Shown here: one piece after another, positions 26,350-35,827 of the stretch
Numbering within the stretch: position 1 is the stretch's first letter
Layout: every line of letters starts with the position of its first letter
NCBI GenBank assembly: GCA_036960565.1
Contig: JBALXQ010000022.1
Span: 1-64,000 of the forward strand
DNA: 64,000 nucleotides
Source: Bermanella sp036960565
GTDB lineage: Bacteria; Pseudomonadota; Gammaproteobacteria; Pseudomonadales; Oceanobacteraceae
Reading direction: 5' to 3'
Translations under genes and position numbers: made by a program
The notes under the pieces: generated by a model
The model's input: only the letters and a program-made list of their open reading frames with translations
What the model was told of the DNA's origin: nothing
Database searches by the model: none

Positions 26350-26733
26350 ATGAAAGATACCAACGTTAGAGTATGTGTTTATTTTGATGGTGCTTGCCCC
26401 AAATGTGTAAGAGATAGAGACACGTATGTGAAGTTGGCTGGTAGTGATAGTAAAAACGTAAAGTGGGTTGATATTACTCATAAAGAGGCTGAACTAAAGG
26501 CCTTGGGTATTAACCCTGAATTGGCATTACAGCTGCTACATATCAAAGTTGAATCGAATACTTTAGCGCCCGTTATATTAAGAGAGCTAGATGCTTATAT
26601 TTTGTTAATGGAAAAAACAAAGTGGTTAAAGCCAGTGGCTTGGTTTATTTCATTTCCTCTCATTCGACCTCTGCTAAGTAAGGCCTACAAGTATATGGTG
26701 GCAAGGCGTCTAAAGGCCTCGGGCCGATTGTAA
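26350..26733 (+). CDS. DCC-family thiol-disulfide oxidoreductase-like protein (DUF393)
   Basis: 127 residues. The family signature D-G-x-C-x-x-C is at residues 13-18 (YFDGACPKCVRD), followed by a V-D-I-T strand and a segment ALGINPELALQLLHIKV, typical of the DCC family with a thioredoxin-like fold. A hydrophobic stretch (WLKPVAWFISFPLIRPLLSK) near the C-terminus is also usual. The biochemical role of the family is poorly defined. Stands alone between the aldehyde dehydrogenase fusion and the lysine-catabolism genes. Confidence 0.85.
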   Translation: MKDTNVRVCVYFDGACPKCVRDRDTYVKLAGSDSKNVKWVDITHKEAELKALGINPELALQLLHIKVESNTLAPVILRELDAYILLMEKTKWLKPVAWFISFPLIRPLLSKAYKYMVARRLKASGRL

Positions 26734-26908
26734 TAACTTTGTTTTCCGCCGAGTAATTCCCCTGTTTATTATTGCTAATTGTTCCTTTCAGCTAGTTTTT
26801 AAGACTATTAAAGCTGTCATTAACTCTTTAAATTGGCAATAAATCCGCTCATCACCTATCTTGCAATAAGGGTAACTCTAATAAAGCTGGCGCAATATTG
26901 GGGGTGAT

Positions 26909-27703
26909 ATGGTTAATCTAGATGAATTTTTTCTACGTCTTTGGCAGCAATATGTTGCTATTACACCTCAGGCTTTGGCGATACAACAATTACTAGAAGC
27001 CCAAGGCGAAACTCTAATAAATGATCATGTGGCATTTCGTACTCTTGCTCACTCACATTTCTCAATTTCGAATTTAGAGCCGCAGATATTCAGTTTGGGT
27101 TATGAAATACTTTCAGACTATCATTTTGAAGAAAAGAAATTATTGGCTCGTTGTTACATTCACAAAAACAGTCCTACAAAAATATTTTTAAGTGAGCTTT
27201 TATGGAAAGAATTATCACTTCCTTCACAGCTAATTATTCAAGCAATTATTGATGATTCACAATGTGAAAGTCAGCCGTCTATTTACAGGGGCCGGTTTTG
27301 GTCGTTACCCAGTTATGAAGATTATCAAACACTTTTACAAGATTCCGAATACGCAGCCTGGTTTTCTATCTGGGGTCTAAGAGCCAATCACTTTACCATT
27401 TATGTTAACCACCTTAAAAAATATGCTTCATTAGAAAAAGTGGTTGAGCTTTTAAATAATAATGGCTACGCACTTAATCATAGTGGAGGGGTAATTAAAG
27501 GGACCCCTCAAGATTTTCTTATTCAGGCAGCCACGATGGCCGACAAACAAGGTGTCATATTTGAGGATGCGGGAAAACAAGTGATTAGTACTTGTTATTA
27601 TGAATTTGCTCAGCGGTTTAAAACGTCTGATGGGAAATTGTATCAGGGCTTTGTACCTAAGAGCGCCGACAAAATTTTTGAGTCAACCAATAATAATCTC
27701 TAA
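26909..27703 (+). CDS. DUF1338/HglS-family protein, putative 2-oxoadipate dioxygenase/decarboxylase
   Basis: 264 residues. The N-terminal NDHVAFRTL, the middle RANHFTIYVNHL and the C-terminal YYEFAQRF provide the His, His and Glu expected to bind Fe(II) in HglS, which turns 2-oxoadipate into D-2-hydroxyglutarate in bacterial lysine breakdown. It is much shorter than the roughly 450-residue P. putida enzyme and closer to compact DUF1338 proteins. The next two genes encode a lysine/saccharopine-dehydrogenase-like protein and an aminoadipate-semialdehyde dehydrogenase, which supports a role in lysine catabolism. The exact substrate is inferred, not shown. Confidence 0.72.
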   Translation: MVNLDEFFLRLWQQYVAITPQALAIQQLLEAQGETLINDHVAFRTLAHSHFSISNLEPQIFSLGYEILSDYHFEEKKLLARCYIHKNSPTKIFLSELLWKELSLPSQLIIQAIIDDSQCESQPSIYRGRFWSLPSYEDYQTLLQDSEYAAWFSIWGLRANHFTIYVNHLKKYASLEKVVELLNNNGYALNHSGGVIKGTPQDFLIQAATMADKQGVIFEDAGKQVISTCYYEFAQRFKTSDGKLYQGFVPKSADKIFESTNNNL

Positions 27704-27726
27704 CTCGTTTTTTGTGGGGGAATAGC

Positions 27727-28809
27727 ATGACGAAACGCATTGCAGTGTTGGGACTGGGACGCATTGGTGGCGCCATAGCGCAATTGCTTAATGACCATAG
27801 TGGTTATGAGGTAATGGGGGCCGACATTAATCCGCAAGCATTAGCCGCTTATAGTGGTCAATTTAAAACTCAGCTTATAAAAGACAATGATTTTGGTGTC
27901 TTGCTAAAAGATCAAGATGCCGTGGTCTCGGCACTGACATTTAATGAAAACCCCATAGTGGCGCAAGCGGCATTAGAGGCCGGCTGCAGTTATTTTGATT
28001 TAACCGAAGATGTTAAGTGTACCCAGGCAATAAAAGATATTGCTAAAAATGCGGGTGAAAATCAGGTGTTTATGCCTCAGTGTGGTCTGGCTCCTGGTTT
28101 TATAGGCATTCTGGCCTACAGTTTTCGTCGCTACTTTGACGAGCTGGATTCTTTGAAATTAAGGGTGGGCGCATTGCCTGAATACCCCGCGAACCAAATG
28201 ATGTACAACCTCACTTGGAGTACAGAAGGGTTGGTGAATGAATATGCTAATCCCTGCGAAGCCATTAAAAACCATCAAGCTTGTCAAATAGAGCCACTTG
28301 AGGGGCGAGAGGTGTTTTCAGTTTCAGGCGTGGAATATGAAGCCTTTAACACGTCAGGAGGCGTAGCCAATTTATGTGAAGCACTTAAGGGCCAAGTGAG
28401 AGATTTAACCTATAAAACCATTCGATATCCCGGTCATTGTGAGTTAATGCGCTTTTTATTTCGAGATTTAAGGCTAGGAGAAGTGGGCAAACGCAGAGAA
28501 ATGTTAATGGAGATACTGGACAGTGCTGTGGCCATTACCATGCAGGATCAGGTGCTTATTTCTGTAGTCGCCACTGGCTGGCTTAAAGGGCAGTTGCAAC
28601 AACGCAGTCGAACTTTTTTGCTGCGTCACAATAAACTGCAAAGCGCTATTCAAGTGTCAACGTCTTGTGCGGTGGCAGCGTCTCTTGATCTGATTTTACA
28701 CGACTCCAAAAAACGACAGGGCTTTGTCGAGCAAGAAGTGTTGGGTATTGATGACTTCCTGAATAATGAATTTGCTATGCCATATAAAATTGCTGAACTC
28801 AGTATTTAA
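27727..28809 (+). CDS. Saccharopine dehydrogenase-like / L-lysine 6-dehydrogenase-type oxidoreductase
   Basis: About 360 residues from ATG 27727, preceded by a G-rich ribosome site; a TTG five codons upstream is rejected. A Rossmann fold begins VLGLGRIGGAIAQLL. The motifs CGLAPGFIGIL, FNTSGGVANLCEAL and LTYKTIRYPGH closely follow those of NAD-dependent L-lysine 6-dehydrogenase and the saccharopine dehydrogenase C-terminal domain. It would form 2-aminoadipate 6-semialdehyde (or its cyclic imine) from lysine. The following gene encodes the enzyme that oxidises this semialdehyde, 34 bases away. Confidence 0.82.
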   Translation: MTKRIAVLGLGRIGGAIAQLLNDHSGYEVMGADINPQALAAYSGQFKTQLIKDNDFGVLLKDQDAVVSALTFNENPIVAQAALEAGCSYFDLTEDVKCTQAIKDIAKNAGENQVFMPQCGLAPGFIGILAYSFRRYFDELDSLKLRVGALPEYPANQMMYNLTWSTEGLVNEYANPCEAIKNHQACQIEPLEGREVFSVSGVEYEAFNTSGGVANLCEALKGQVRDLTYKTIRYPGHCELMRFLFRDLRLGEVGKRREMLMEILDSAVAITMQDQVLISVVATGWLKGQLQQRSRTFLLRHNKLQSAIQVSTSCAVAASLDLILHDSKKRQGFVEQEVLGIDDFLNNEFAMPYKIAELSI

Positions 28810-28843
28810 ATGACAGAATTTAAAAATAATTCTGGGGGTGAAT

Positions 28844-30406
28844 ATGAACTATTCAGAAGTAAAAGAAAACGCGATTAGAAAGACACTGGATAATTTTTAT
28901 AAGCAGGACGCTTCGTATGGCAGTGCTTATTTGGGCGGAAAAGAATTTAGATCACACGACTCTCAAGCAGTCATTAGCCCCATAGATGGCAAGGAGGTGG
29001 CTCGCATTGGTTTTGCTAACGATTTACAAATGGATGAGTTGGTCGCAACTGCAGTGACAGCACATGTTAAATGGCGCGAAGTTCCAGCCCCTAGAAGAGG
29101 CGAATTAGTGCGTTTGTATTCGTTGAAATTACGCCAGTACAAGGAAGAGTTGGCGGGCATTATTAGCTTGGAATGTGGTAAGCCTTGGCAAGAAAGCTTG
29201 GGTGAGGTGCAGGAATTAATTGATGTTTGTGAATTTGCTGTAGGGCTTTCTCGCCAGTTATATGGATTAACCATTAGTACCGAGCGTAAAGACCATAGAA
29301 TGATGGAACAATGGCATCCACTTGGCCCCGTTTTTATTATTAGCGCTTTTAATTTTCCCATGGCTGTATGGGGTTGGAACGCAGCGCTGGCCTTGGTCTG
29401 TGGTGATAGCCTTATTTGGAAACCTTCCAGTCAATGCCCGTTAAGTGCGCTGGCTTGCCATTCTCTTCTTGTTAATACTATTAAGGAGTTTGGCGGTGAT
29501 CAAAATCTTGTGAGTGTTATGTTTGGTGAAAAAGAGCAAGTGAAAAACATGTGCGCACGCCGGGAAATTAAACTGGTGTCGGCCACTGGTTCTTGTGAAA
29601 TGGGACGGGCAGTTGGAGCTCTGGTGGCGGCCAGAATGGGACGTTCATTGCTGGAATTAGGAGGAAATAATGCGCTTATTGTTTGTCCCAGTTGTAATCT
29701 TGAACTGGCTATTCGTGCGGTGACTTTTTCAGCGTTAGGTACCAGCGGGCAAAGGTGTACCACTTTAAGACGCTTAATAGTTCATGAGAGTTTAATGGAG
29801 GAGACTCTGACACGTTTAAAAAATATTTATAAATCCATTAACATTGGAGATCCATTTGATGAAGCTAATCTAATGGGGCCGGTGATTAATAAACATGCCA
29901 TGGATAAAATGCAGACCGTCATTAACGAGGCTCAATCGCAGGGAGGGCAATTGATTTTGGGTGGTGAAGTACTTAAGTCAGGTGTGCCTGAAAACGGTTT
30001 TTATATTTCACCAGCTATTATAAAAATAGAGGCAAGTGCCAATATTGTTCAGCAGGAAACTTTTGCGCCACTATTATATATTCACAGTTATTCACAGTTT
30101 GAAGAAGCCATTGAAATTCAAAATAGTGTTGGGCAGGGCTTGTCCTCCGCTATATTTACTCAGGACATTTCAGAAGCTGAAAAGTTTATGAGTGAATCGG
30201 GTTCTGATTGCGGTATTTGCAATGTAAATATTGGAACTTCTGGGGCTGAAATTGGCGGTGCATTTGGCGGTGAAAAGGATACAGGAGGAGGGCGTGAAAG
30301 TGGATCTGACGCTTGGAAAAATTATATGAGGCGTGCCACAAATACCATTAACTATTCAAAAGAATTACCTCTGGCTCAGGGTATTAGTTTTGATATTCCC
30401 GAATAA
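28844..30406 (+). CDS. L-aminoadipate-semialdehyde dehydrogenase, ALDH7 (antiquitin) family
   Basis: 520 residues from ATG 28844, five bases after a GGGGG ribosome site; GTG 28838 is an alternative. ALDH7 signatures are clear: FNFPMAVWGWNAALALVCGD, LELGGNNALIV (general base Glu) and GTSGQRCTTLRRL (catalytic Cys), with the family ending GSDAWKNYMRR. The enzyme oxidises 2-aminoadipate 6-semialdehyde to 2-aminoadipate. With the upstream dehydrogenase and HglS-like protein it forms most of a lysine-to-2-hydroxyglutarate route; the aminotransferase step is not in the window. Its stop lies three bases from the convergent TetR gene. Confidence 0.92.
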   Translation: MNYSEVKENAIRKTLDNFYKQDASYGSAYLGGKEFRSHDSQAVISPIDGKEVARIGFANDLQMDELVATAVTAHVKWREVPAPRRGELVRLYSLKLRQYKEELAGIISLECGKPWQESLGEVQELIDVCEFAVGLSRQLYGLTISTERKDHRMMEQWHPLGPVFIISAFNFPMAVWGWNAALALVCGDSLIWKPSSQCPLSALACHSLLVNTIKEFGGDQNLVSVMFGEKEQVKNMCARREIKLVSATGSCEMGRAVGALVAARMGRSLLELGGNNALIVCPSCNLELAIRAVTFSALGTSGQRCTTLRRLIVHESLMEETLTRLKNIYKSINIGDPFDEANLMGPVINKHAMDKMQTVINEAQSQGGQLILGGEVLKSGVPENGFYISPAIIKIEASANIVQQETFAPLLYIHSYSQFEEAIEIQNSVGQGLSSAIFTQDISEAEKFMSESGSDCGICNVNIGTSGAEIGGAFGGEKDTGGGRESGSDAWKNYMRRATNTINYSKELPLAQGISFDIPE

Positions 30407-30409
30407 TAA

Positions 30410-30991
30410 TTAATTTTTAACGGGCTCACTGGCCAAGCGAAAAATATTGAGAATTTGATCAGTGGTTTCTCGAATTAATTCCGGCTGTATATTAGCGTTT
30501 ATGCCACTCATGCTGGTAATAATTATCTTGGCAAATTGCAGTTCGTTAAGTTTCATCCTAGAAAGGCTTATCTCGCCTTTTTTTATGCCCGCTTTAATAA
30601 GCTGGCACAGTATTGATTCCAACTTTAAGTGAGCATCTAAAAATACATCCGCTGCCACCTGTTGGGCATAGTAATGCAGATCCTTGTATACCAAGCGGTC
30701 ATTTACTTCTTCAAAGATAGATTTTGACCAAACGCCCATGGACAAGGCAATGGCCTCCCAACAATTAAGGTTTGCATTTACGATGGGGAAACAGGACTGG
30801 TGACATTGTTCCTGATACTCATTACATACTGCGCGAAATACCAAATCTTTATTTTTAAAATGCTTATGCAGCGTCACTCGGCTAAAACCTGCGTACTGGC
30901 TAATTAAGGACATGTTACTGGCCTTGTAGCCATGCTGAAAGAAGCACTTGCGGGCGCCATCGAGTATTTGTTGCTGAGTGCTATTGCTCAT
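30410..30991 (-). CDS. TetR/AcrR-family regulator
   Basis: 193 residues. The N-terminal helix-turn-helix is clear: ILDGARKCFFQHGYKASNMSLISQYAG... with the recognition stretch VTLHKHFKNKDLVF (about residues 8-52). The C-terminal helical ligand domain is typical in length. It is divergent from the RND efflux pair across a 209-base gap containing two direct repeats, so it most likely represses that pump. Convergence with the lysine genes makes control of those less likely. Confidence 0.88.
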   Translation of the reverse strand: MSNSTQQQILDGARKCFFQHGYKASNMSLISQYAGFSRVTLHKHFKNKDLVFRAVCNEYQEQCHQSCFPIVNANLNCWEAIALSMGVWSKSIFEEVNDRLVYKDLHYYAQQVAADVFLDAHLKLESILCQLIKAGIKKGEISLSRMKLNELQFAKIIITSMSGINANIQPELIRETTDQILNIFRLASEPVKN

Positions 30992-31033
30992 GGGCTAATC
31001 ATTCGAAATCTTTTTGTCATTTAAAATGTGCAT

Positions 31034-31072
31034 TTTAGTCATTGTGAAAGCGATTTAGTCAATGATGAAAGC
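31034..31072. promoter_or_regulatory. Tandem direct repeats in the tetR/RND intergenic region
   Basis: TTTAGTCATTGTGAAAGC at 31034-31051 is repeated as TTTAGTCAATGATGAAAGC at 31054-31072, a spacing of about two helical turns. Located between divergent regulator and efflux genes; a candidate operator for the TetR protein. Confidence 0.4.
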
Positions 31073-31200
31073 AAGTTTACATATTATCACTATGTGTAAG
31101 CCTGTCAATGTGGTAAAAATGGAACCTGAATTAGAATCATATTTAAGATGGTCGTCATTTCTGTGGCTATCGTTAACTAATGACAGGTAGGAGAGCATAT

Positions 31201-32256
31201 ATGCGCGTTTGGATTTTGTTTTTAGCTGCTATGGCTGCGGCCAGCTTGCAGGGGTGTGGCGATGCTGACGAGGTGGCTGCCACGCCTAAAGCCACTGTGG
31301 TTCAATTAGCAGAGGTTAAGACAAAATCAGGTGAATCATTCTTCACCTTTCCCGCCAAAGTGGTGCCTAAGAGTACTGTGAACTTAGCGTTTCGCGTGGG
31401 CGGTCGTCTGCAAACGGTTAATCTGCCAGAGGGGCGCTACGTTAAAAAGGGCGCATTATTAGCAATGCTCGATCAAAAACCCTTTAACCGTGCGGTATCC
31501 ATGGCTGAGGTCCGTTTAAAGCAGTCTAAGTTGGAACTTAAGCGTGTAAAGGTCATTGCTACTAAGGGCATAGGTTCAGAGAAGTCGGTTGATAATGCTC
31601 AGGTTGCCTTTGAATTGGCTGAGTTAGATCTTGAAAATGCCAAATCAAATTTAGAATACAGCCAGCTAAGAGCGCCGTTTAATGCGTTGGTGGCCAAACG
31701 AATTATTGAAAATGAAGGCTTCCTTAAAGCCGGTGCGGTAGTGGCACGTCTGCAAGATTTTTCACGTATCCATTTTGAGTTTGATGTCCCTGAACGCTTG
31801 GTTAGCGCCTACCGACTTAAGCAAATCAGTGCCGCCAGTGCTTATCTGGGCGGTGCTTTAAAACAAAATTACGATATCGAATACGTAGAGCACAGCACCG
31901 AGCCTGACCCTGTGACGCAAACTTATCAAATTGTATACGCCATGGATTATAAAAAAGGCATGGATATTACCCCTGGCATTCGTGCCACAGTTTCCATTAC
32001 TGGCGTGACTCAAAGCTCACTAGCGGTAGTAGGTGTTCCTGTTAATGCGGTAGTGACCGGCAGTGATGATAGCCTTTATGTCTGGGTTTATGATGAAGCC
32101 ACCCAAACAGTTAAGAAACAGGCGGTGACAGTAGGACCCATGAAGCAAGGTTGGATTGCTGTTTTGTCGGGTTTGCATAGCGATCAAAAAGTGGTGGCCG
32201 CCGGTGCCTCTCAGATGCAAGAAGGGATGTTAGTTCGCCCTTATGTAATGCAGTAA
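31201..32256 (+). CDS. RND efflux periplasmic adaptor (membrane fusion protein), lipoprotein
   Basis: 351 residues from ATG 31201, which has GTAGGAGAG six bases upstream; ATG 31180 places the ribosome site inside the coding region and is rejected. A signal peptide ends in LQGC, a lipobox. The order barrel, lipoyl, alpha-hairpin, lipoyl, barrel is visible: VNLAFRVGGRLQTVNLPEGRYVKKGALLAMLD (first lipoyl half), coiled hairpin about 95-145, LRAPFNALVAKRIIENEGF (second half). It links the downstream inner-membrane pump to an outer-membrane channel, which is not encoded here. Confidence 0.92.
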   Translation: MRVWILFLAAMAAASLQGCGDADEVAATPKATVVQLAEVKTKSGESFFTFPAKVVPKSTVNLAFRVGGRLQTVNLPEGRYVKKGALLAMLDQKPFNRAVSMAEVRLKQSKLELKRVKVIATKGIGSEKSVDNAQVAFELAELDLENAKSNLEYSQLRAPFNALVAKRIIENEGFLKAGAVVARLQDFSRIHFEFDVPERLVSAYRLKQISAASAYLGGALKQNYDIEYVEHSTEPDPVTQTYQIVYAMDYKKGMDITPGIRATVSITGVTQSSLAVVGVPVNAVVTGSDDSLYVWVYDEATQTVKKQAVTVGPMKQGWIAVLSGLHSDQKVVAAGASQMQEGMLVRPYVMQ

Positions 32257-32268
32257 GAGGGTCTGACT

Positions 32269-35200
32269 ATGGATATCGCAAAAGCTTCGATAAAAACGCC
32301 AGTTAATACTTGGCTGCTGATCATTATTTGCTTCATTGGTGGATTGATTGCTCTGAACGACATTGGTCGTTTGGAAGATCCAGCCTTCACCATTAAACAA
32401 GCTCAAGTAGTTACCGCTTTTCCTGGTGCCAGTGCCGAACAAGTGGAGCGGGAAGTCACCGAGCCTATAGAAACTGCCATGCAGCAAATGCCGCAGGTAT
32501 TAAGGGTTACGTCTAAATCCAAGCCTGGTGTTTCTGAAATTTCAGTAGAGATGAAGTCGAAATACGATGGCACCGAATTGCCACAAATTTGGGATGAACT
32601 GCGCAAGCGCATGAGTGATACGCAAAACAGCTTACCCACCGGAGTTAGACCCATTCAGGTGTTTGATGATTTTGGTGATGTATATGGTTTGTATTATGCG
32701 CTTACTGCCCCTGACTTTACGCCTTATCAGTTGCGTGAATTTTCACGATTAATTCGCCGCGATTTATTAACGGTTGCCAATGTGTCCAAGGTATCGGTTA
32801 AGGGTGTTTTGAAAGAGCAAATTACCGCCACTATTGATACGTCTCAGTTGGCGAGCTTGGGTTTGTCACTTCCTGATGTAAAGCAGGCTTTAAATTACAG
32901 CCTAAGACCCTATAGCAGTGGCCGTATCTTAATGGACGGACAGCGCATTCGTATTCCGGTTGAAAGTGCAGGTTCAAAGGTAGATGCCATTGATAGCATT
33001 ACACTGGGCTTGCCTGGTACTACTTCGCAAATTCGCATTAAAGACATTGCCGAAATTTCTCTGGACGTGGTCGATATCCCAAGTTTCTTGGTACGCCATA
33101 ACGGGCAGCCTGCCATTACACTAGCCATAGCAGCCAACAAAGAGGCCAACGTAGTGGAAGTGGGCAAAGCCGTGCGTGCGCGCATTGCTGAAATTTTAGA
33201 AGAGCTACCCGTGGGGATTTCTCTTGCCCCTATTTATGATCAGGCGCAGGTAGTAGATGAATCGGTTAGCGGGTTCATTCTTAACTTAATTATGTCGGTA
33301 GCGGTGGTGATTGCCACCCTGTGTATTTTTATGGGCTGGCGCGCCGGTGTGGTGGTAGGTGGTGTTTTATTGTTAACCGTATTGGGCACCATATTAGTCA
33401 TGTGGTTGTACGGGCTAAATTTAGAACGTATTTCCTTAGGTGCCTTAGTGATTGCCATGGGTATGCTAGTAGATAACGCCATCGTAGTAGCCGAAGGCAT
33501 GATGCTGCGTATGCAAAAAGGCGTTAACGCACTTGATGCTTCAAGCCATGTGGTAAAGCAAACTCAGTGGCCGTTATTGGGCGCAACTCTAATTGGTATC
33601 GCTGCGTTTTCTGGCATTGGTTTATCAAACGACAGCACGGGTGAATTCTTATTTTCTTTGTTTGCGGTTATTACCATTTCACTTTTCCTAAGTTGGGTAT
33701 TGGCCATTACGGTGGCACCTTTGTTTGGCTCTTATTTCTTTAAAGTAGGGGAGTCGGCGAGTGAAGGTGATTTTAATAGTGTCTTTCATAATCGTTATAA
33801 AAGCGTGTTGCTAAAAGCATTACATAAGCCGGGTTTAACGGTCATGCTGTTGGTGGGTATTACCTTGCTTAGTTATTTTTGTTTTGGTTTTGTGAAGCAA
33901 GGGTTCTTTCCGCCCGCCAATACTCCGATGTTTTATGTGCATTACTGGGGGCCTCAAAGCCGAGATATTAGGGAGACCGCCGAATTTATGCAGAAGGCTG
34001 AAACCATTGCCATGAAGCACGAAGAAGTATCCGCACTTACCACATTCATAGGTAAAGGGGGGGAGCGTTACACCCTTACCTATGCTCCTCAGCAAGCCAA
34101 TGAAAGTTATGGTGAATTGGTTATTCGCACGAATAGTCGCGCCGAAATCCCAGGTTTGATCGCTAAGCTCAATGTGGAATTAAGGGCTTTAGATCCGGAT
34201 GCGCAAATTTACATGGAACGCATTGTGTTTGGCCCAGCCAGTGGCGCCAAGCTAGAAGCAAGATTTTCTGGACCCGATAAAGTGGTGCTTAGAGAGTTAG
34301 GAGAAAAAGCACAGGCCATATTTAAAGCCGATGCACAGCTCATGGATGTACGTCATAACTGGCGTGAAAAAGAGCTGGTGATGATTCCTCAATACGATGA
34401 TTACAATGCAGGGATTGCAGGTGTTACCCGTGCTGATTTCTCCGATGCCATACAGTTTGCTACTAGTGGTTTGAATCTGGGTAAATTACGAGATGGAGAT
34501 TTTAGTTATAACATTATTGCCAAGGCACAAAATTCAGGAAATGGAAAAACTGAAGAAGGTGATGAGATTCAAAAGCTAAACGACGCCCTAGTTTGGAGTC
34601 CGTATCAGCGTAGTTATGTGCCAATGCGTCAACTGAGTGCTAAGTTTAATGTGCAATCGGAAGGGGTTTTGATTCACCGTCGTGATCGCTTACGTACCAT
34701 TACTGTGTTGGCTGAGCCTGGTTTAAATGAAACAGCTGGTAAGGCGCTGAAGCGTATTCGTCCACTTATTGAAGCTTTGCATCTACCAGAAGGTTATCAG
34801 TTGGAGTGGGGCGGTGAATTTGAAAGTTCAAGCAAAGCTCAAAAATCACTGGGAGGTGGTTTGCCACTTGGTTTTTTGGTAATGATTTTAATTACCATCT
34901 TATTGTTTGGTCGAGTAAAAGAGCCGTTAATTATTTGGTTGATCGTGCCCATGGCTGTGTGTGGCGTGGTAGCGGGTTTATTATTGGCTGACCTTCCGTT
35001 TGGATTTATGTCTTTGTTAGGTTTCTTGAGCCTATTTGGCATGCTAATTAAAAATGCCATTGTGTTGCTAGAAGAAATTGACATTCAAATTAATGAAGGT
35101 CTAGAGGCTCCTAAGGCTGTGGTAGAAGCCAGTTTAAGCCGTTTGCGCCCAGTGGGATTAGCAGCCATCACGACTATCCTGGGTATGTGCCCTTTATTGT

Positions 35201-35334
35201 TTGACGCATTCTTTGCAGATATGGCGGTCACCATTATGGGCGGCCTAGCATTTGCGACTGTCTTAACCATGATAGCCGTACCTGTTTTATACAGCCTGTT
35301 TTATGGTATTAAGCAACCAGAGGAAAGCCGATAG
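32269..35334 (+). CDS. RND efflux pump, inner-membrane permease (AcrB/HAE1-like)
   Basis: 1021 residues, the standard RND length, 12 membrane helices with two large periplasmic loops. FPGASAEQVEREVTEPIE, IAMGMLVDNAIVVAEGM (TM4, with the proton-relay Asp) and SLFGMLIKNAIVLLEEID (TM10) are hallmark sequences. A single Asp in the LVDNAIVV motif replaces the usual Asp-Asp pair. The start follows the adaptor gene by 12 bases. Substrates probably include drugs or other toxic organics, but this cannot be deduced. No outer-membrane factor follows. Confidence 0.94.
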   Translation: MDIAKASIKTPVNTWLLIIICFIGGLIALNDIGRLEDPAFTIKQAQVVTAFPGASAEQVEREVTEPIETAMQQMPQVLRVTSKSKPGVSEISVEMKSKYDGTELPQIWDELRKRMSDTQNSLPTGVRPIQVFDDFGDVYGLYYALTAPDFTPYQLREFSRLIRRDLLTVANVSKVSVKGVLKEQITATIDTSQLASLGLSLPDVKQALNYSLRPYSSGRILMDGQRIRIPVESAGSKVDAIDSITLGLPGTTSQIRIKDIAEISLDVVDIPSFLVRHNGQPAITLAIAANKEANVVEVGKAVRARIAEILEELPVGISLAPIYDQAQVVDESVSGFILNLIMSVAVVIATLCIFMGWRAGVVVGGVLLLTVLGTILVMWLYGLNLERISLGALVIAMGMLVDNAIVVAEGMMLRMQKGVNALDASSHVVKQTQWPLLGATLIGIAAFSGIGLSNDSTGEFLFSLFAVITISLFLSWVLAITVAPLFGSYFFKVGESASEGDFNSVFHNRYKSVLLKALHKPGLTVMLLVGITLLSYFCFGFVKQGFFPPANTPMFYVHYWGPQSRDIRETAEFMQKAETIAMKHEEVSALTTFIGKGGERYTLTYAPQQANESYGELVIRTNSRAEIPGLIAKLNVELRALDPDAQIYMERIVFGPASGAKLEARFSGPDKVVLRELGEKAQAIFKADAQLMDVRHNWREKELVMIPQYDDYNAGIAGVTRADFSDAIQFATSGLNLGKLRDGDFSYNIIAKAQNSGNGKTEEGDEIQKLNDALVWSPYQRSYVPMRQLSAKFNVQSEGVLIHRRDRLRTITVLAEPGLNETAGKALKRIRPLIEALHLPEGYQLEWGGEFESSSKAQKSLGGGLPLGFLVMILITILLFGRVKEPLIIWLIVPMAVCGVVAGLLLADLPFGFMSLLGFLSLFGMLIKNAIVLLEEIDIQINEGLEAPKAVVEASLSRLRPVGLAAITTILGMCPLLFDAFFADMAVTIMGGLAFATVLTMIAVPVLYSLFYGIKQPEESR

Positions 35335-35399
35335 TTTATTTTTAAATACACCCTAATAGTGTCTCCTACAGTTATTAGGTAATTGTCCAGCTTGGACCC

Positions 35400-35422
35400 A
35401 AGGCCGCTTAGCGGCCTTTTTT
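35400..35422 (+). terminator. Rho-independent terminator after the RND genes
   Basis: 8-base stem AAGGCCGC/GCGGCCTT with a TTA loop followed by a T-run. It lies 65 bases after the permease stop. Confidence 0.9.
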
Positions 35423-35439
35423 ATATGTACAGGATGTAC

Positions 35440-35690
35440 GGTATGACGCGGTGCCATGGATGGCAAGGAGCGGCGTTTTTCAGTTTGGGTTGCTCTAATT
35501 ATTTGGTTTAGGCAAAGAGCCGTATTTTTTAGTTTTTACCTTTTTAATTAAAATCCAAAATCCATAGAACAGCGTTTCCTTCTTCGGTAGTTTGAGGGAA
35601 AACCACCTTGTTTAATGGAACGCCGAAATTCCATCCATGGAGGCTTGCTTCGGCATCCATGCCTCAAACACCGATAAAACAAGGCAGTGA
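35440..35690. repeat. Non-coding inverted-repeat element (possible MITE or structured RNA)
   Basis: No reading frame is convincing in the roughly 490-base gap 35335-35827. It holds nested inverted repeats: GGTAGTTTGAGG (35586-35597) against CCTCAAACACC (35662-35672), CCTTGTTT (35606-35613) against AAAACAAGG (35676-35684), and GCCATGGATGG near 35451 against CCATCCATGG at 35631-35640. The paired arms suggest a small mobile non-autonomous element or a folded transcript. No transposase is adjacent and no target duplication was found. Confidence 0.45.
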
Positions 35691-35827
35691 TCCCTTTCAG
35701 TTTGGAATCTGAATGCAAAAGAAATAGAGGGCTGGGAAATAAGCTCTAGTTTTTCCATTACAACTCCAACCATCCCACCAAAAACCAACTAAAATAAACC
35801 TATCCCTTCCTTCAAAGCAGTCACAAA

